Below, piece after piece: positions 8,842 through 17,753 of a DNA stretch of 64,000 bases. The stretch is from Pseudomonadota bacterium (lineage in GTDB: Bacteria; Pseudomonadota; Gammaproteobacteria; Burkholderiales; Burkholderiaceae_B). The stretch covers positions 80,766 to 144,765 of the forward strand of contig JAEWEV010000019.1 of NCBI GenBank assembly GCA_023389155.1. The letters run 5' to 3'. Each line of letters starts with the position of its first letter. Positions within the stretch are counted from its first letter, which is position 1. The notes below the pieces were generated by a model. The model saw only the letters and a list, made by a program, of their open reading frames with translations, made no database searches and had not been told where the DNA came from. Both the position numbers and the translations under genes were made by a program.

Positions 8842-9537
8842 CTAGCCCTGAAATGCAATGCGACTGTTGTGAATCTTTGTTTCGACGAGCTTGACCATAC
8901 CCACCAATATCATATTAAGAAAAAAGTAAGTCAGTGCCAGCAGCCCAAACACTTCGAATGGTCTCGTGAGCAGGATATTGTTGATTTGGCTCGCCGCAAA
9001 AGTCAGCTCATGTACACTGATCACAAACCCTAGTGACGTTTCTTTCACGGTTGAAATGAATTGACTCAGAATGCTGGGAATAGTATTGAACAGCGCCTGC
9101 GGCAGAATGATTTTTCTCATGGTCTGAAAATAGCTCAGGCCCAGAGACCGTCCTGCCTCCTGCTGCCCCGCAGGCAGCGCCTGTATGCCGCTGCGTACGA
9201 TCTCGGAAATATAGGCGCTTTCATAAAACACCAGTGCGACTACCATAGTCGTCGTACCTGCCACCGGACGATTGATGATGACCGGGACCATAAAATAGGC
9301 CCAGAAAATGAACATGATCAGGGGCAAGCCACGCACAATATAAACGATAGCAGTCGCCGGCCAGTAAAAAATCCGAATTGATCCGATCCGGCAGAGTGCC
9401 AGCAGGATGCCCAGAGGAAACGAGAACACAAGGCTTAATACCGCCAGAACAATGGTGGCAGCCAGACCACCCAGCGGGCCCTGGGGATATTGGCCCACCA
9501 GCAATAGCATCCAGTTATCGGAAAATATTTCAAGCAT
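8842..9537 (-). CDS. Polar amino acid ABC transporter, permease
   Basis: A 231-residue inner-membrane permease of the HisMQ type. Several hydrophobic helices and the EAA-like coupling loop AGQQEAGRSLGLSYFQTMRKIILPQA are present. It is separated by nine bases from the upstream permease and ten bases from the downstream ATPase, so the two permeases should form a heterodimer. Amino acid class is inferred from family only. Confidence 0.93.
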   Translation of the reverse strand: MLEIFSDNWMLLLVGQYPQGPLGGLAATIVLAVLSLVFSFPLGILLALCRIGSIRIFYWPATAIVYIVRGLPLIMFIFWAYFMVPVIINRPVAGTTTMVVALVFYESAYISEIVRSGIQALPAGQQEAGRSLGLSYFQTMRKIILPQALFNTIPSILSQFISTVKETSLGFVISVHELTFAASQINNILLTRPFEVFGLLALTYFFLNMILVGMVKLVETKIHNSRIAFQG

Positions 9538-9546
9538 GTTAGTTTC

Positions 9547-10251
9547 CTAAGACCGTTTTGCAGTAAAGGCGGCCTTACGGGACAGGCTTGCACCTATGAA
9601 CATCAGACACAGTGAAATAGTCAGATAAATCACCGTGACGACGAGATAGATTTCAAATGTCTTGAAGGTTGCAGATTCGATTTCGCGACCGGCACCAGTC
9701 AGTTCGATCAGACCGATAGCCATGGCCAGGCTGGTATTTTTGAAAAGCAGAAGCGTCTGATTGGTCAGTGTAGGAATAGACACCACGAATGCCTGAGGCA
9801 ATATTACCTTGCGCATGGATTGCAGGTAATTGAGCCCAAGAGTCCGGGATGCCTCCATCTGACCTGCCGGAATCGAGCGTATCGCACTGCGCAGATCTTC
9901 CGTCACATAGGCAGCAGTAACCAGTCCGATGGCTACGGTTGCATAAAAGAATTCTCCGCCAATAACGTTGATCGAATCGTTGAGTGCATCAGGAACGATC
10001 GAAGCGATACCGAAATACCAGAAAAGGATATGAACCAGCATGGGAACGTTCCGGTGAAACGCCACATATGCCGCAATAACATAATTAATAATCCTGATAT
10101 TCAGCGTACGCAGAATGGTCAGAATGCTGCCAAATCCGAAAGCAATCAGCCAGGCCAGAAGTGTCATCTTCAGCGTGGTCAACACGCCCTGCAGAACCAA
10201 AGCAGGGTAATCTCCCTCAAGTAAAGAGGTAAAGTCCATCGTGTAGTTCAT
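9547..10251 (-). CDS. Polar amino acid ABC transporter, permease
   Basis: A 234-residue permease, partner of the gene at 8842. It carries the coupling loop PAGQMEASRTLGLNYLQ with the usual conserved glycine, and a signature FHRNVPMLVHILFWYFG near the second membrane segment. GGGAG lies upstream of the start at 10251. It follows the binding-protein gene by 38 bases. The order SBP-permease-permease-ATPase is a complete importer. Confidence 0.93.
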   Translation of the reverse strand: MNYTMDFTSLLEGDYPALVLQGVLTTLKMTLLAWLIAFGFGSILTILRTLNIRIINYVIAAYVAFHRNVPMLVHILFWYFGIASIVPDALNDSINVIGGEFFYATVAIGLVTAAYVTEDLRSAIRSIPAGQMEASRTLGLNYLQSMRKVILPQAFVVSIPTLTNQTLLLFKNTSLAMAIGLIELTGAGREIESATFKTFEIYLVVTVIYLTISLCLMFIGASLSRKAAFTAKRS

Positions 10252-10289
10252 TTTCCCGCGCTCCCTGGCCTGAACTGATCGAGTCTATC

Positions 10290-11117
10290 CTAGCCTTTGA
10301 TTTCTTCCATTTTGAATACGCGCTTCGTAGGGAAATTCGTATTCGGGCCGAACCATTTATCGAAAATCTGCTGTGCCTTGCCGCTGGACTCCAGACCCGC
10401 CATGGTTTCATTCACTTTATCGAGCAGCGCCTGTTCGCCTTTTTTGACGCCAATGCCCCAAGGTTCGGTAAACAGTGGATCTTCGATCATTGTCAGCTTG
10501 ACCGGTGTGCTCTCTGCTCCCTGCTGAAATTTCAGCAGCATCAGTTCCGACCCGACAAAGCCGTCAACTTTTTTCTGTTGAAGGGCAACAAATGCGGTAG
10601 GTGGGTCCTTGAAGGTCACCGTCGTCACGTCAGGAATAAGCCGCTTTGCACCGGCCTCTGAAGACGAACCACTTACAGCACTAACCCGCTTTCCGGAAAG
10701 ATCCTCTGTCTTTTTCAGCTTATCGGCATCGGCCTGGCGAATCAGGATTTTTTGTGGGCTTACGTAATCGGCGTAACTATAATCAATCTGCTTGGCGCGA
10801 TCAGGAGACCATCCAAGATTCGCAGCGACAACATCCACACGCCCCGCAACCAACTCAGGAATTCTAGCGGCAACCGAGATCATTTTCACATCCAGCTTGA
10901 CACCGATGCTATCCGCAATTTCCTGGCAGAGGTCAACCTCGTAACCCACCACCTGGCGTGTTTTCGAATCCTGAAAACTGAAGGGTTCCGAGGTTCCGAG
11001 CGTGCCGCAAACCAGCGAGCCGCGGGACTTGATATTGTCCAAAGCATCAGCGTGTGCAATACCTGCACATGCCAGGGACAGAGGAAGAACTACCAGTAGT
11101 TTTTTAAATTTCATCAT
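10290..11117 (-). CDS. Polar amino acid ABC transporter, periplasmic binding protein
   Basis: Family-3 solute-binding protein, about 275 residues. A signal peptide ends at IAHA-DALDN. The ligand pocket region includes GTSEPFSFQD, GYEVDLCQEIAD and the AARIPELVAGRVDVVAANLG segment, whose arginine usually binds the amino acid carboxylate. Two ATGs (11117, 11114) follow GGGAG; either is plausible. It is 24 bases after the aminotransferase, which suggests that the imported amino acid is the aminotransferase substrate. Confidence 0.93.
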   Translation of the reverse strand: MMKFKKLLVVLPLSLACAGIAHADALDNIKSRGSLVCGTLGTSEPFSFQDSKTRQVVGYEVDLCQEIADSIGVKLDVKMISVAARIPELVAGRVDVVAANLGWSPDRAKQIDYSYADYVSPQKILIRQADADKLKKTEDLSGKRVSAVSGSSSEAGAKRLIPDVTTVTFKDPPTAFVALQQKKVDGFVGSELMLLKFQQGAESTPVKLTMIEDPLFTEPWGIGVKKGEQALLDKVNETMAGLESSGKAQQIFDKWFGPNTNFPTKRVFKMEEIKG

Positions 11118-11141
11118 GGATCTCCCGATCGTAATCACAGC

Positions 11142-12353
11142 TTAGGTAAGTTGACTGCAGGCAGATGCAATTTTTTCGCACCCATGTTTAATGGTTTCCA
11201 AATCTGTAGCAAAGCTGATTCTGATGAAGCCTGGCGCGCCATAGGCACTTCCATCCAGTACCGCTACGCCTGTGGCATCAAGAAGATAGTGGACAAAGTC
11301 CAGGTCGGTTTCAATGAGCTGTCCTTTTGGAGTCCGTTTTCCCAGCAGCCCCTTGATACTGGGGAAAACATAGAATGCCCCCTCGGGAAAAGCACAATCA
11401 ATACCGGGAATCGCATTGAGTAATGGAACAATAAGATTACGCCGTTCACCGAAAGTTTTTCTGGCATCAACAACACATTTCTGATCCATGGTAAGCGCGG
11501 CCACTGCGGCGTGCTGACTGGGTTCGCTGGCGCAGGATGTCGTTTGAGATATCAGGGTTGACATCGCCCTGATGAGTGATGTTGGCCCCGCAGCGTAGCC
11601 TATCCGCCAGCCGGTCATAGCATATGCCTTTGAAACACCATTGACCAGGAGCGTGCGTTCACGCAGATCCGCACTATAGGACGCCAGAGAGACATACGGC
11701 GCGTCATAGCTGAAGTGTTCGTATATTTCATCCAGCATCAGATTGACATGAGGATGTCGTTCGAGCACCTTGATGATTTCCAGGAACTGTTCTGCGCTGT
11801 AACTTGACCCGGATGGGTTATTCGGCGTGTTTAAAAGCAGCCATTTGGTTCTAGGACTAATCGCCTGTTCCAGATTCTCTGCTGAAATCCTGAATCCGGA
11901 CTCGGCCGTGCTTGGCAAAATGACTGGTGTGCCACCGTTCAGAACGACCATGTCGGGATACGACACCCAGAACGGAGTAGGAATAAGGACCTCATCGTCA
12001 TCATCAAGCGTGGCTGCCAGCGCCGTGTAGATCAGCTGCTTGGCGCCGGTGCCCACAATCAGCTGGTCCAGATCATAAGTCAGATGGTTTTCCCGTTCGA
12101 ATTTCTCTGCAACTGCTTCCAGCAGTGCGCGCATACCGGTTGAGGCTGTGTACTTTGTACCACCTCTGCGGATCGCTTCCACAGCAGCATCTACGATGTG
12201 TTCGGGGGTAGCAAGATCGGGTTCGCCAATCGTGAAGTCTATGATTGCCCTTCCTGACGCTCGCAGCGTATCCACTTTTTTCTTTGCCGCCATGCTGGGG
12301 GAGGGTTTGATAACACCCATCCGGCTGGCCAGAAGATCACGTTTGCCATTCAT
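11142..12353 (-). CDS. Class I/II PLP-dependent aminotransferase (aspartate aminotransferase-like)
   Basis: A fold-type I aminotransferase of about 403 residues that should exchange the amino group of an imported amino acid with a 2-oxo acid. Visible are IKPSPSMAAKKKV, the TIGEPDLATP block, LNTPNNPSG, the LMLDEIYEHF aspartate segment, and the PLP lysine in LVNGVSKAYAMTGWRIGY. The ATG at 12353 is used; a GTG at 12365 is possible. It lies between an RraA-fold protein and the amino acid importer, an arrangement that suggests transport, transamination and then aldol cleavage of a hydroxylated amino acid. Confidence 0.92.
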   Translation of the reverse strand: MNGKRDLLASRMGVIKPSPSMAAKKKVDTLRASGRAIIDFTIGEPDLATPEHIVDAAVEAIRRGGTKYTASTGMRALLEAVAEKFERENHLTYDLDQLIVGTGAKQLIYTALAATLDDDDEVLIPTPFWVSYPDMVVLNGGTPVILPSTAESGFRISAENLEQAISPRTKWLLLNTPNNPSGSSYSAEQFLEIIKVLERHPHVNLMLDEIYEHFSYDAPYVSLASYSADLRERTLLVNGVSKAYAMTGWRIGYAAGPTSLIRAMSTLISQTTSCASEPSQHAAVAALTMDQKCVVDARKTFGERRNLIVPLLNAIPGIDCAFPEGAFYVFPSIKGLLGKRTPKGQLIETDLDFVHYLLDATGVAVLDGSAYGAPGFIRISFATDLETIKHGCEKIASACSQLT

Positions 12354-12388
12354 TATGTCGTTCACTCTTTGCTTGTTATCTCATGGGT

Positions 12389-13060
12389 TCAGTAAAGGCC
12401 TTTGGCAGCAAGAACAGGATGCAGCCAGCTTTGTTCAACCGCGCCGGTTGCAATTTCATTCATGATTTTTTCTTCTTTGGCTGCATGTGCCCTGGCAGCA
12501 GCAATCAGCGACTGAGCCTGCTCTACAGGAAAACTCACAATTCCGTCTTCGTCACCCACAATAACGTCACCGGGCTGAATCACCTGCCCGCCAATACTGA
12601 CAGGTACATTGATTTCGCCAGGCCCTTCTTTATAGGGACCACGATGCACATTGCCTTTTGCGTAGCACGCAAAGCTATCGTTTTCGAATGCGGTCACGTC
12701 GCGAATAGCGCCGTTGACGATCACGCCGGCACATCCGCGTTGCTGCAGATATTTTTTCATGATCTCGCCAATGCAGGCATTGCTCACATCGCCTGCTGCA
12801 TCGATCACCAGCACGTGTCCGGGCTCAAGCATGGTCATGGCTTTATAGATATAGAGATTATCTCCCGCCCGCGTCCTGACAGTCACCGCGGATCCAACCA
12901 GTTTCCCGGTTCTGTTGTATCGATGAAGTCCCACGACGCCGACCTGACGGTGAAGATTATCACTCAGGTGCGGCGTGACGATATCGCGTAACGCGTCGGC
13001 AATATCCTGATCAAGGACGGGACGGGATGAGTTAACAGCAATGGAAAGGTCTTGTGTCAT
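12389..13060 (-). CDS. RraA-fold protein, possible 4-hydroxy-4-methyl-2-oxoglutarate-type aldolase
   Basis: A 223-residue member of the RraA / HMG-CHA aldolase fold. The block CAGVIVNGAIRDVTAFEND holds the Arg-Asp pair that in the aldolases contacts pyruvate and the divalent metal; PGDVIVGDEDGIV is the usual C-terminal signature. Members are either RNase E inhibitors (RraA) or metal-dependent aldolases. Placement ahead of an aminotransferase and amino acid importer favours a catabolic aldolase. AAGGAG precedes the start. A 12-bp imperfect inverted repeat lies upstream at 13127-13155. Exact activity is inferred. Confidence 0.88.
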   Translation of the reverse strand: MTQDLSIAVNSSRPVLDQDIADALRDIVTPHLSDNLHRQVGVVGLHRYNRTGKLVGSAVTVRTRAGDNLYIYKAMTMLEPGHVLVIDAAGDVSNACIGEIMKKYLQQRGCAGVIVNGAIRDVTAFENDSFACYAKGNVHRGPYKEGPGEINVPVSIGGQVIQPGDVIVGDEDGIVSFPVEQAQSLIAAARAHAAKEEKIMNEIATGAVEQSWLHPVLAAKGLY

Positions 13061-13126
13061 CTGGTTTGCTCCTTGACGACATCATGCCCAGACTTTTGTA
13101 TTGCTTAAAGGGAATTTAACTCCCTA

Positions 13127-13155
13127 TTCATCATTCCAAAAAGGAATAATGAATC
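13127..13155. promoter_or_regulatory. Inverted repeat upstream of RraA-fold gene, candidate operator
   Basis: ATTCATCATTCC at 13127-13138 is followed by five A and then GGAATAATGAAT at 13144-13155. The arms are 12 bp with one mismatch. It lies about 67 bases upstream of the start at 13060, in the promoter region of the RraA/aminotransferase/ABC operon. The LysR gene at 13305-14189, just upstream on the same strand, is one candidate binder. Confidence 0.45.
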
Positions 13156-13304
13156 GAATAACCGGCCGTTCTCATGAGGCGCTGAAGAATTATGTATCAT
13201 TATTCAATGGGTTAACCGCAACGTCATATCTTCCTGCCCATCAAATAGCGGACGCACCAGGTTAGTGCGAAAGCGCCACTGCCCCACGCTTCCTAGGGAA
13301 AGTC

Positions 13305-14189
13305 CTAGTCCTGAATCGTCTCTTTCAAATGGGCAATCAAGGCCTGCGCGGCAAGCGACTGCACTCTGTCGCGCGATTGAACCAGTGAAATCATGCGATT
13401 GGGCACTTCAAGTTCAAGCGGAATAATGGCGATGGACGGCTTGGAGTAAAGGAACAGTGACAATCCTGGAACGATGGAAATACCCATGTTATTGGCCACC
13501 AGGCCTGCTACCGTAGACAGATTGGACACTTCCATCTGCGTGATCAGTTTCTCCGGATAAAACGACGCGTCCAGATGTTGCCGGATACTGGTGGTTCGTA
13601 CGAACTGAATAACCGGATGACGCAACATGTCCCGTTGCAACAGCTTCTTCTTTGCTGCCAGCGGATGTTCTGATGAACAGACTACATAAAATGAATCGGA
13701 ACAAAGTGGCTCGCAGACCAGTTCAGGGTGGTTTTCACCGACAAACGTTACGGCAAAGTCTGCCTTGCGAGTTTTGACCAGATCCAGACATTCGTCGGCA
13801 GTAACATCAATGAAAGAAACAGAAACGCCGGGGTAATCACGATTGAAAAGTGCCACTGCAGGAATCAGGCTCCCGACGGTCACGGACGGCAGGGCTGCCA
13901 CAGTGACATGCCCTGCCTTCTTTGAAACATGCTGCCGCATTTCGGTCAGGGCGTGTTCAAAGTCATACAGCAGCTTGTCCGCGAATGCATCAAACAGCTT
14001 TCCTTCCGGCGTCAGCGTCACGTTACGCGTATTGCGTTCGAAAAGCCGGGCGCCAACCTGCTCTTCCAGATTCTGAATGAGCACGCTGAGTGCAGGCTGT
14101 GTCAGATGACACTGGCTGGCTGCCCGAGTAAAGTTCTTTTCCGTTGCCAGCGCCTTGAAGGCTTTAAGATGTTTGGTGGATAGATTCAC
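13305..14189 (-). CDS. LysR-family transcriptional regulator
   Basis: A 294-residue LysR regulator with an N-terminal HTH (LKAFKALATEKNFTRAASQ, then HLTQPALSVLIQNLEEQVG) and a C-terminal effector domain starting near GHVTVAALPS. The start is a GTG without a clear ribosome site. It lies 65 bases downstream of a Bug gene and 244 bases upstream of the RraA operon, all leftward, so it could belong to either module. No divergent partner exists, which is unusual for LysR genes. Confidence 0.92.
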   Translation of the reverse strand: MNLSTKHLKAFKALATEKNFTRAASQCHLTQPALSVLIQNLEEQVGARLFERNTRNVTLTPEGKLFDAFADKLLYDFEHALTEMRQHVSKKAGHVTVAALPSVTVGSLIPAVALFNRDYPGVSVSFIDVTADECLDLVKTRKADFAVTFVGENHPELVCEPLCSDSFYVVCSSEHPLAAKKKLLQRDMLRHPVIQFVRTTSIRQHLDASFYPEKLITQMEVSNLSTVAGLVANNMGISIVPGLSLFLYSKPSIAIIPLELEVPNRMISLVQSRDRVQSLAAQALIAHLKETIQD

Positions 14190-14254
14190 AAATGCGTTAT
14201 GGGATCGAAAGACGGATTTGGCGGATGGCCCTTGACGCAGCCATCCAATACCCT

Positions 14255-15223
14255 CTATCGTACTTCAACGCCCGCCTTGGCGACGATATCTACCCACTTT
14301 TCAGTTTCAGCCTTCTGGAATGCCGCCAGTTCCTCAGGTGAGCTGGACTCGGCTTCAATGCCCATGACCTGCAGATTTTTGACCAGTTTCGGATCATTCA
14401 GAGTCTCGACAAAGGCATCATTCAGAACTTTTATCACCTCATCGGGCGTGCCGGCGGGCGCATACGAAGCAAACCATGCCACCATTTCATACCCTTTTAC
14501 ACCGGTTTCGTCCAGCGTCGGCAGATCAGGAGCGATATCCGTACGCTTACTGGTAGACACAGCCAGCGCCCGCAATTTTCCATCTCTCGCAAGCGGCAGC
14601 GTCGTAGCCGCATCTGCAATCATCATCTGTATTTGCCCGCCCACCGTGTCCACGACAGCCTGTGGGTTGCTTTTGTAATCCACATTACTGATTTGGGTGT
14701 CAGTCAGAATTTTGAAAAGTTCGCCACCGATACGAGCAGAGGTACTGCCACTGCCAAAAAACACCTTATTCGGATTCTGCTTCAGATATTCGACAAATTC
14801 CGGTACCGTTTCGGAGGGGATGCTTTGTGGATTGACGACAAGTACAAGTGGAATATTGCCCAGTTTCGACACCGGTGCAAAGTCCTTGACCGGATCATAG
14901 GGCAGCGTCTTGAATAGCGCTGAATTGCTGGCATGCGTGGTATTGGATGTGATAAAGATGCGGTAGCCATCGGGCTTTGCCCGGGCGATGTCCTGAGCAG
15001 CGATGAAACCGCTGGCACCGCCCTTGTTTTCCACAACAACCGTTTGCCCCACTTTTTTGGACACTTCTTCTGCCAGCACTCGGGCCAGCTTGTCGGTGCC
15101 GCTGCCGGCGCCAAATGGTACGACAAATGTAATCGCACGTTCAGGATAGGCCGCCAGTGCCTGGCCGCCTGTCAGTGTAATACCCAGCAGCGATGCTGCA
15201 ATAATTCGTTTTACTTTGTTCAT
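14255..15223 (-). CDS. Bug-family tripartite tricarboxylate receptor
   Basis: A 322-residue periplasmic receptor. A signal peptide ends at QALA-AYPER. Family blocks are VPFGAGSGTDKLARVLAEEV, VENKGGASGFIAAQ and KPDGYRIFITSN. I use the ATG at 15223; a GTG lies two codons upstream. It follows the AtuA pair by 26 bases on the same strand, so its ligand is probably the compound that the AtuA proteins act on. The ligand is unknown. Confidence 0.92.
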   Translation of the reverse strand: MNKVKRIIAASLLGITLTGGQALAAYPERAITFVVPFGAGSGTDKLARVLAEEVSKKVGQTVVVENKGGASGFIAAQDIARAKPDGYRIFITSNTTHASNSALFKTLPYDPVKDFAPVSKLGNIPLVLVVNPQSIPSETVPEFVEYLKQNPNKVFFGSGSTSARIGGELFKILTDTQISNVDYKSNPQAVVDTVGGQIQMMIADAATTLPLARDGKLRALAVSTSKRTDIAPDLPTLDETGVKGYEMVAWFASYAPAGTPDEVIKVLNDAFVETLNDPKLVKNLQVMGIEAESSSPEELAAFQKAETEKWVDIVAKAGVEVR

Positions 15224-15249
15224 TTTCACTCTCTGTCTCCTAGGTAAGT

Positions 15250-15567
15250 TTAGATCTGCACAGACATATCCAGCAGTCGAAACGAATTTGATTTGCCATG
15301 CTTGTCCAGATTCAGACTGGAATTGACGCCGCCTTCCAGCACGTTGTCTATCACAAAATTGAGCGCCATGATATTCGGCAGTTCATAGCGCACCACATTA
15401 GACGCTCCGCGATGCGCGAACCAAGCCTGGACTTTTTCTGCACTGACCTGCTCCAGCAAAACCTGCCAGTATTTCTCTTCGTAGGGAATCAGGCTGATGT
15501 TGAGCCGGTTACCCTTATCTCCCGCTCGCGCATGCGCAATCTCGTGCAATTTGACTAGTCGTGCCAT
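15250..15567 (-). CDS. AtuA-associated small protein
   Basis: A protein of about 105 residues that matches the small partner found after AtuA-family proteins. Recognisable pieces are HEIAHARAGDKGNRLNISL and VQAWFAHRGASNVVRYELPN. Its ATG overlaps the AtuA stop codon in a TGATG arrangement, so the two are translationally coupled. In other bacteria the two domains may be fused, which supports a complex. The biochemical role is not established. Confidence 0.85.
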   Translation of the reverse strand: MARLVKLHEIAHARAGDKGNRLNISLIPYEEKYWQVLLEQVSAEKVQAWFAHRGASNVVRYELPNIMALNFVIDNVLEGGVNSSLNLDKHGKSNSFRLLDMSVQI

Positions 15568-16937
15568 CACTGATCTCCCGAAACGTAGTGCCAGGCCTCA
15601 TCAATCAATTCACGGGGAATCAGGTAAGAGACCGTTCGTACGCTGTTTTTAATACTTGTTCTGACTCCACCGCCGCCAGCCGGGCCGCAGCAATACAGCG
15701 CATTAACTTCATGCATCAGCTGCTCAACTGTTTGTCTGGCAGGCGCATTTACCGCCAGGCGCAATCGCACGTCTTCGGCCTGCGTAACGGAAAGCTCGTT
15801 TGCCAGCGTGGCGGTGTCCGAATCCAGCACGCTTACGACACCGATCAGATCGCGACGAAAGCGGCACGGTTCCTTCAACAGCTTTGCCCGCTCTCCCAGT
15901 ATTTCGGCTGCCAGCCTCGCTCGGCTGCCGGCATTGGGACCCGCATAGGAAATTTCGCCTTCGCCAAACCAGTCACCCATGAATGACACTGTTGCCTTGA
16001 GCATATCGGGCCTCGCGCTTCCACGCGCACCGGTCAGTTCGACCAGATCCGCTTCGATCTGCCGAATCTGTACAGCTGTCATATCCAGAACAACGTCAGG
16101 TGTGATATACGATTCGGGATCATGTATTTCATACAGCATCTGCTCCTTCACCGTCATCAGATTTACCGTCCCGCCAGTGTTATCTGCTTTGCCGATGACA
16201 ATGCGCCCGTCTTCAAAAATCTCCGCGATGGGGAAACCTACATTTGCCAGATCAGGCACATCCTTGTAGCCGGGGTCGGCATAATAGCCACCGGTCACCT
16301 GTGAGCCGCACTCCAGCAGATGTCCCGCCAGTGTCGCGGCAGCCAGCCGATTCCAATCCTTCCAATCCCAATTGAAATGGGCCACGGCCGGGCCAACTGT
16401 GAGCGCCGGATCTGCCACGCGTCCTGTGATGACAATTTGCGCGCCATCGATAAGCGCCTCGGCGATAGAGCCAGCCCCAAGGTAAACATTGGCGGCAATG
16501 GGGTCCCTGGCACCGGCAGCCAGCTCCCGATCTCCCTCCCATATCTGCATGGCGCTCAGATCAATTTTTTGAAGAATATCATCGCCTTCGACGACGGCAA
16601 TCTTCAGGTTATTCAAATTCTGGGAGCGTGCAAGTGTCTGTATGGTTCTGGCTGCAGCAACGGGATTGGCGGCACCGAAATTACTCACAATCGGAATATT
16701 GTGTTGCACACAGTCGCTTAATATCGGCTCCAATACCTGTTCCAGCAAGGGCTCATAGCCCAGCGCAGGATCCTGATTCTTTGCCAGCTGACCTAAAGCC
16801 AGTGTCCGTTCAGCCAGCATTTCAAATATAAGTACCGATGGCTGGCCACGCGCAATAAGCGTTTTGACCACCGCATGCGCAGCGTCAATCCGGTCGCCTG
16901 AAAAACCGGCACCACAGCCAATCAACAGACTGCGCAT
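15567..16937 (-). CDS. AtuA-family protein (acyclic terpene utilisation, DUF1446)
   Basis: A 456-residue member of the AtuA / DUF1446 family, named for the citronellol/geranyl catabolism cluster of Pseudomonas. N-terminal LLIGCGAGFSGDRIDAA, the central VTGRVADPALTVGPAVAHFNW and GHLLECGSQVTGGYY are typical. Here no other terpene genes (AtuC-H) are adjacent; the context is a small AtuA partner, a Bug receptor and LysR. The gene is therefore likely to act on a different organic acid or thioester. GGGAGG precedes the ATG at 16937. Reaction unknown. Confidence 0.9.
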   Translation of the reverse strand: MRSLLIGCGAGFSGDRIDAAHAVVKTLIARGQPSVLIFEMLAERTLALGQLAKNQDPALGYEPLLEQVLEPILSDCVQHNIPIVSNFGAANPVAAARTIQTLARSQNLNNLKIAVVEGDDILQKIDLSAMQIWEGDRELAAGARDPIAANVYLGAGSIAEALIDGAQIVITGRVADPALTVGPAVAHFNWDWKDWNRLAAATLAGHLLECGSQVTGGYYADPGYKDVPDLANVGFPIAEIFEDGRIVIGKADNTGGTVNLMTVKEQMLYEIHDPESYITPDVVLDMTAVQIRQIEADLVELTGARGSARPDMLKATVSFMGDWFGEGEISYAGPNAGSRARLAAEILGERAKLLKEPCRFRRDLIGVVSVLDSDTATLANELSVTQAEDVRLRLAVNAPARQTVEQLMHEVNALYCCGPAGGGGVRTSIKNSVRTVSYLIPRELIDEAWHYVSGDQ

Positions 16938-17153
16938 ATTGCCTCCCTGATTATGTTGAATGCCTTATGGATTTATTCTAATGAAATACTATTAAATAAT
17001 TAAATTGATTATTTTGATTGATTTATAAATTATTCGTATTAATTACTGAATCGTCGCCGAAGCGTCGTGTATTATATTTGTCATAATCGAAGCCGGCTAC
17101 GGTATACTTTTCAATACAACCCGTTCACAAAACGCCTCTCTTTGGGATTGATC

Positions 17154-17669
17154 ATGCATCCGTTTGTTGATGGTGGCCTGCAGAACGTCTGGCTGAGCAA
17201 TGGTTATAGAATAAAGCAGACGAGGAATGGCAGAAGTATTGTCATTCATAACCCGCAAGGACTGAAAAGAACAATATGCAGTGCGCTTTGTGTCAAAAGC
17301 GTACCCCTGAGCGGCGCGGAATTTCAATACCTATGCAGGGAGCTGGAACTGCCGGCAGCAGTCCTGTGCAAGCGCCTTTCCGTGAGCGAATCGCAACTAG
17401 TGCAATGGGAATCGGCCGGGCAAGTGCCACGACAGGCAGATACATTTATCCGCATCATGTTTGCGGTGCATCTGGGCAGACCGGAGCCTGTGCATCGACT
17501 TCAAACCGAAGCCCTCTCCCTGGATCAGAAAGTCTATTTTGTCCTGCACCATTCGGACAAAGGCTGGGTAATCCGGGAAACACTGAGCCAGCCCGTCGCC
17601 TCGGGGGCGACGACACGCAGTAACGATTCAGACACAACGCTGGCAACGGATATGGATTCGCTGGCCTGA
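17154..17669 (+). CDS. HTH protein with YgiT/MqsA-like C-terminal region
   Basis: A predicted DNA-binding protein of about 171 residues. MHPFVDGGLQNVWLSNGY resembles the segment that follows the zinc finger in YgiT/MqsA-type antitoxin regulators; LSGAEFQYLCRELELPAAVLC and RLSVSESQLVQWESA form an HTH with the family pattern in which a serine/glutamate helix precedes WE. The N-terminal Cys4 finger is absent. The ATG at 17154 is chosen; the frame is open from 17067, but the first part is not family-like. It converges on the catalase gene. No MqsR toxin is adjacent. Target unknown. Confidence 0.65.
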   Translation: MHPFVDGGLQNVWLSNGYRIKQTRNGRSIVIHNPQGLKRTICSALCVKSVPLSGAEFQYLCRELELPAAVLCKRLSVSESQLVQWESAGQVPRQADTFIRIMFAVHLGRPEPVHRLQTEALSLDQKVYFVLHHSDKGWVIRETLSQPVASGATTRSNDSDTTLATDMDSLA

Positions 17670-17693
17670 CGCGCGTTTTTACAAACTGGAGCA

Positions 17694-17734
17694 AACAGCA
17701 CGGCCACTAACGGTTTGTCAGTGGCCATGCTGTT
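17694..17734. terminator. Hairpin between convergent HTH and catalase genes
   Basis: AACAGCA-C-GGCCACT (17694-17708) pairs with AGTGGCC-A-TGCTGTT (17720-17734) with one mismatch and an 11-base loop. It lies in the 84-base gap between two convergent genes. T-runs are short on both sides, so efficiency is uncertain. Confidence 0.55.
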
Positions 17735-17753
17735 ATTGCAAATGGCAAATGCT

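Noticed and set aside
15567..16937. Evidence of a full acyclic terpene (Atu) pathway
   Set aside because: Only the AtuA pair is present; no geranyl-CoA carboxylase or dehydrogenase genes are adjacent.
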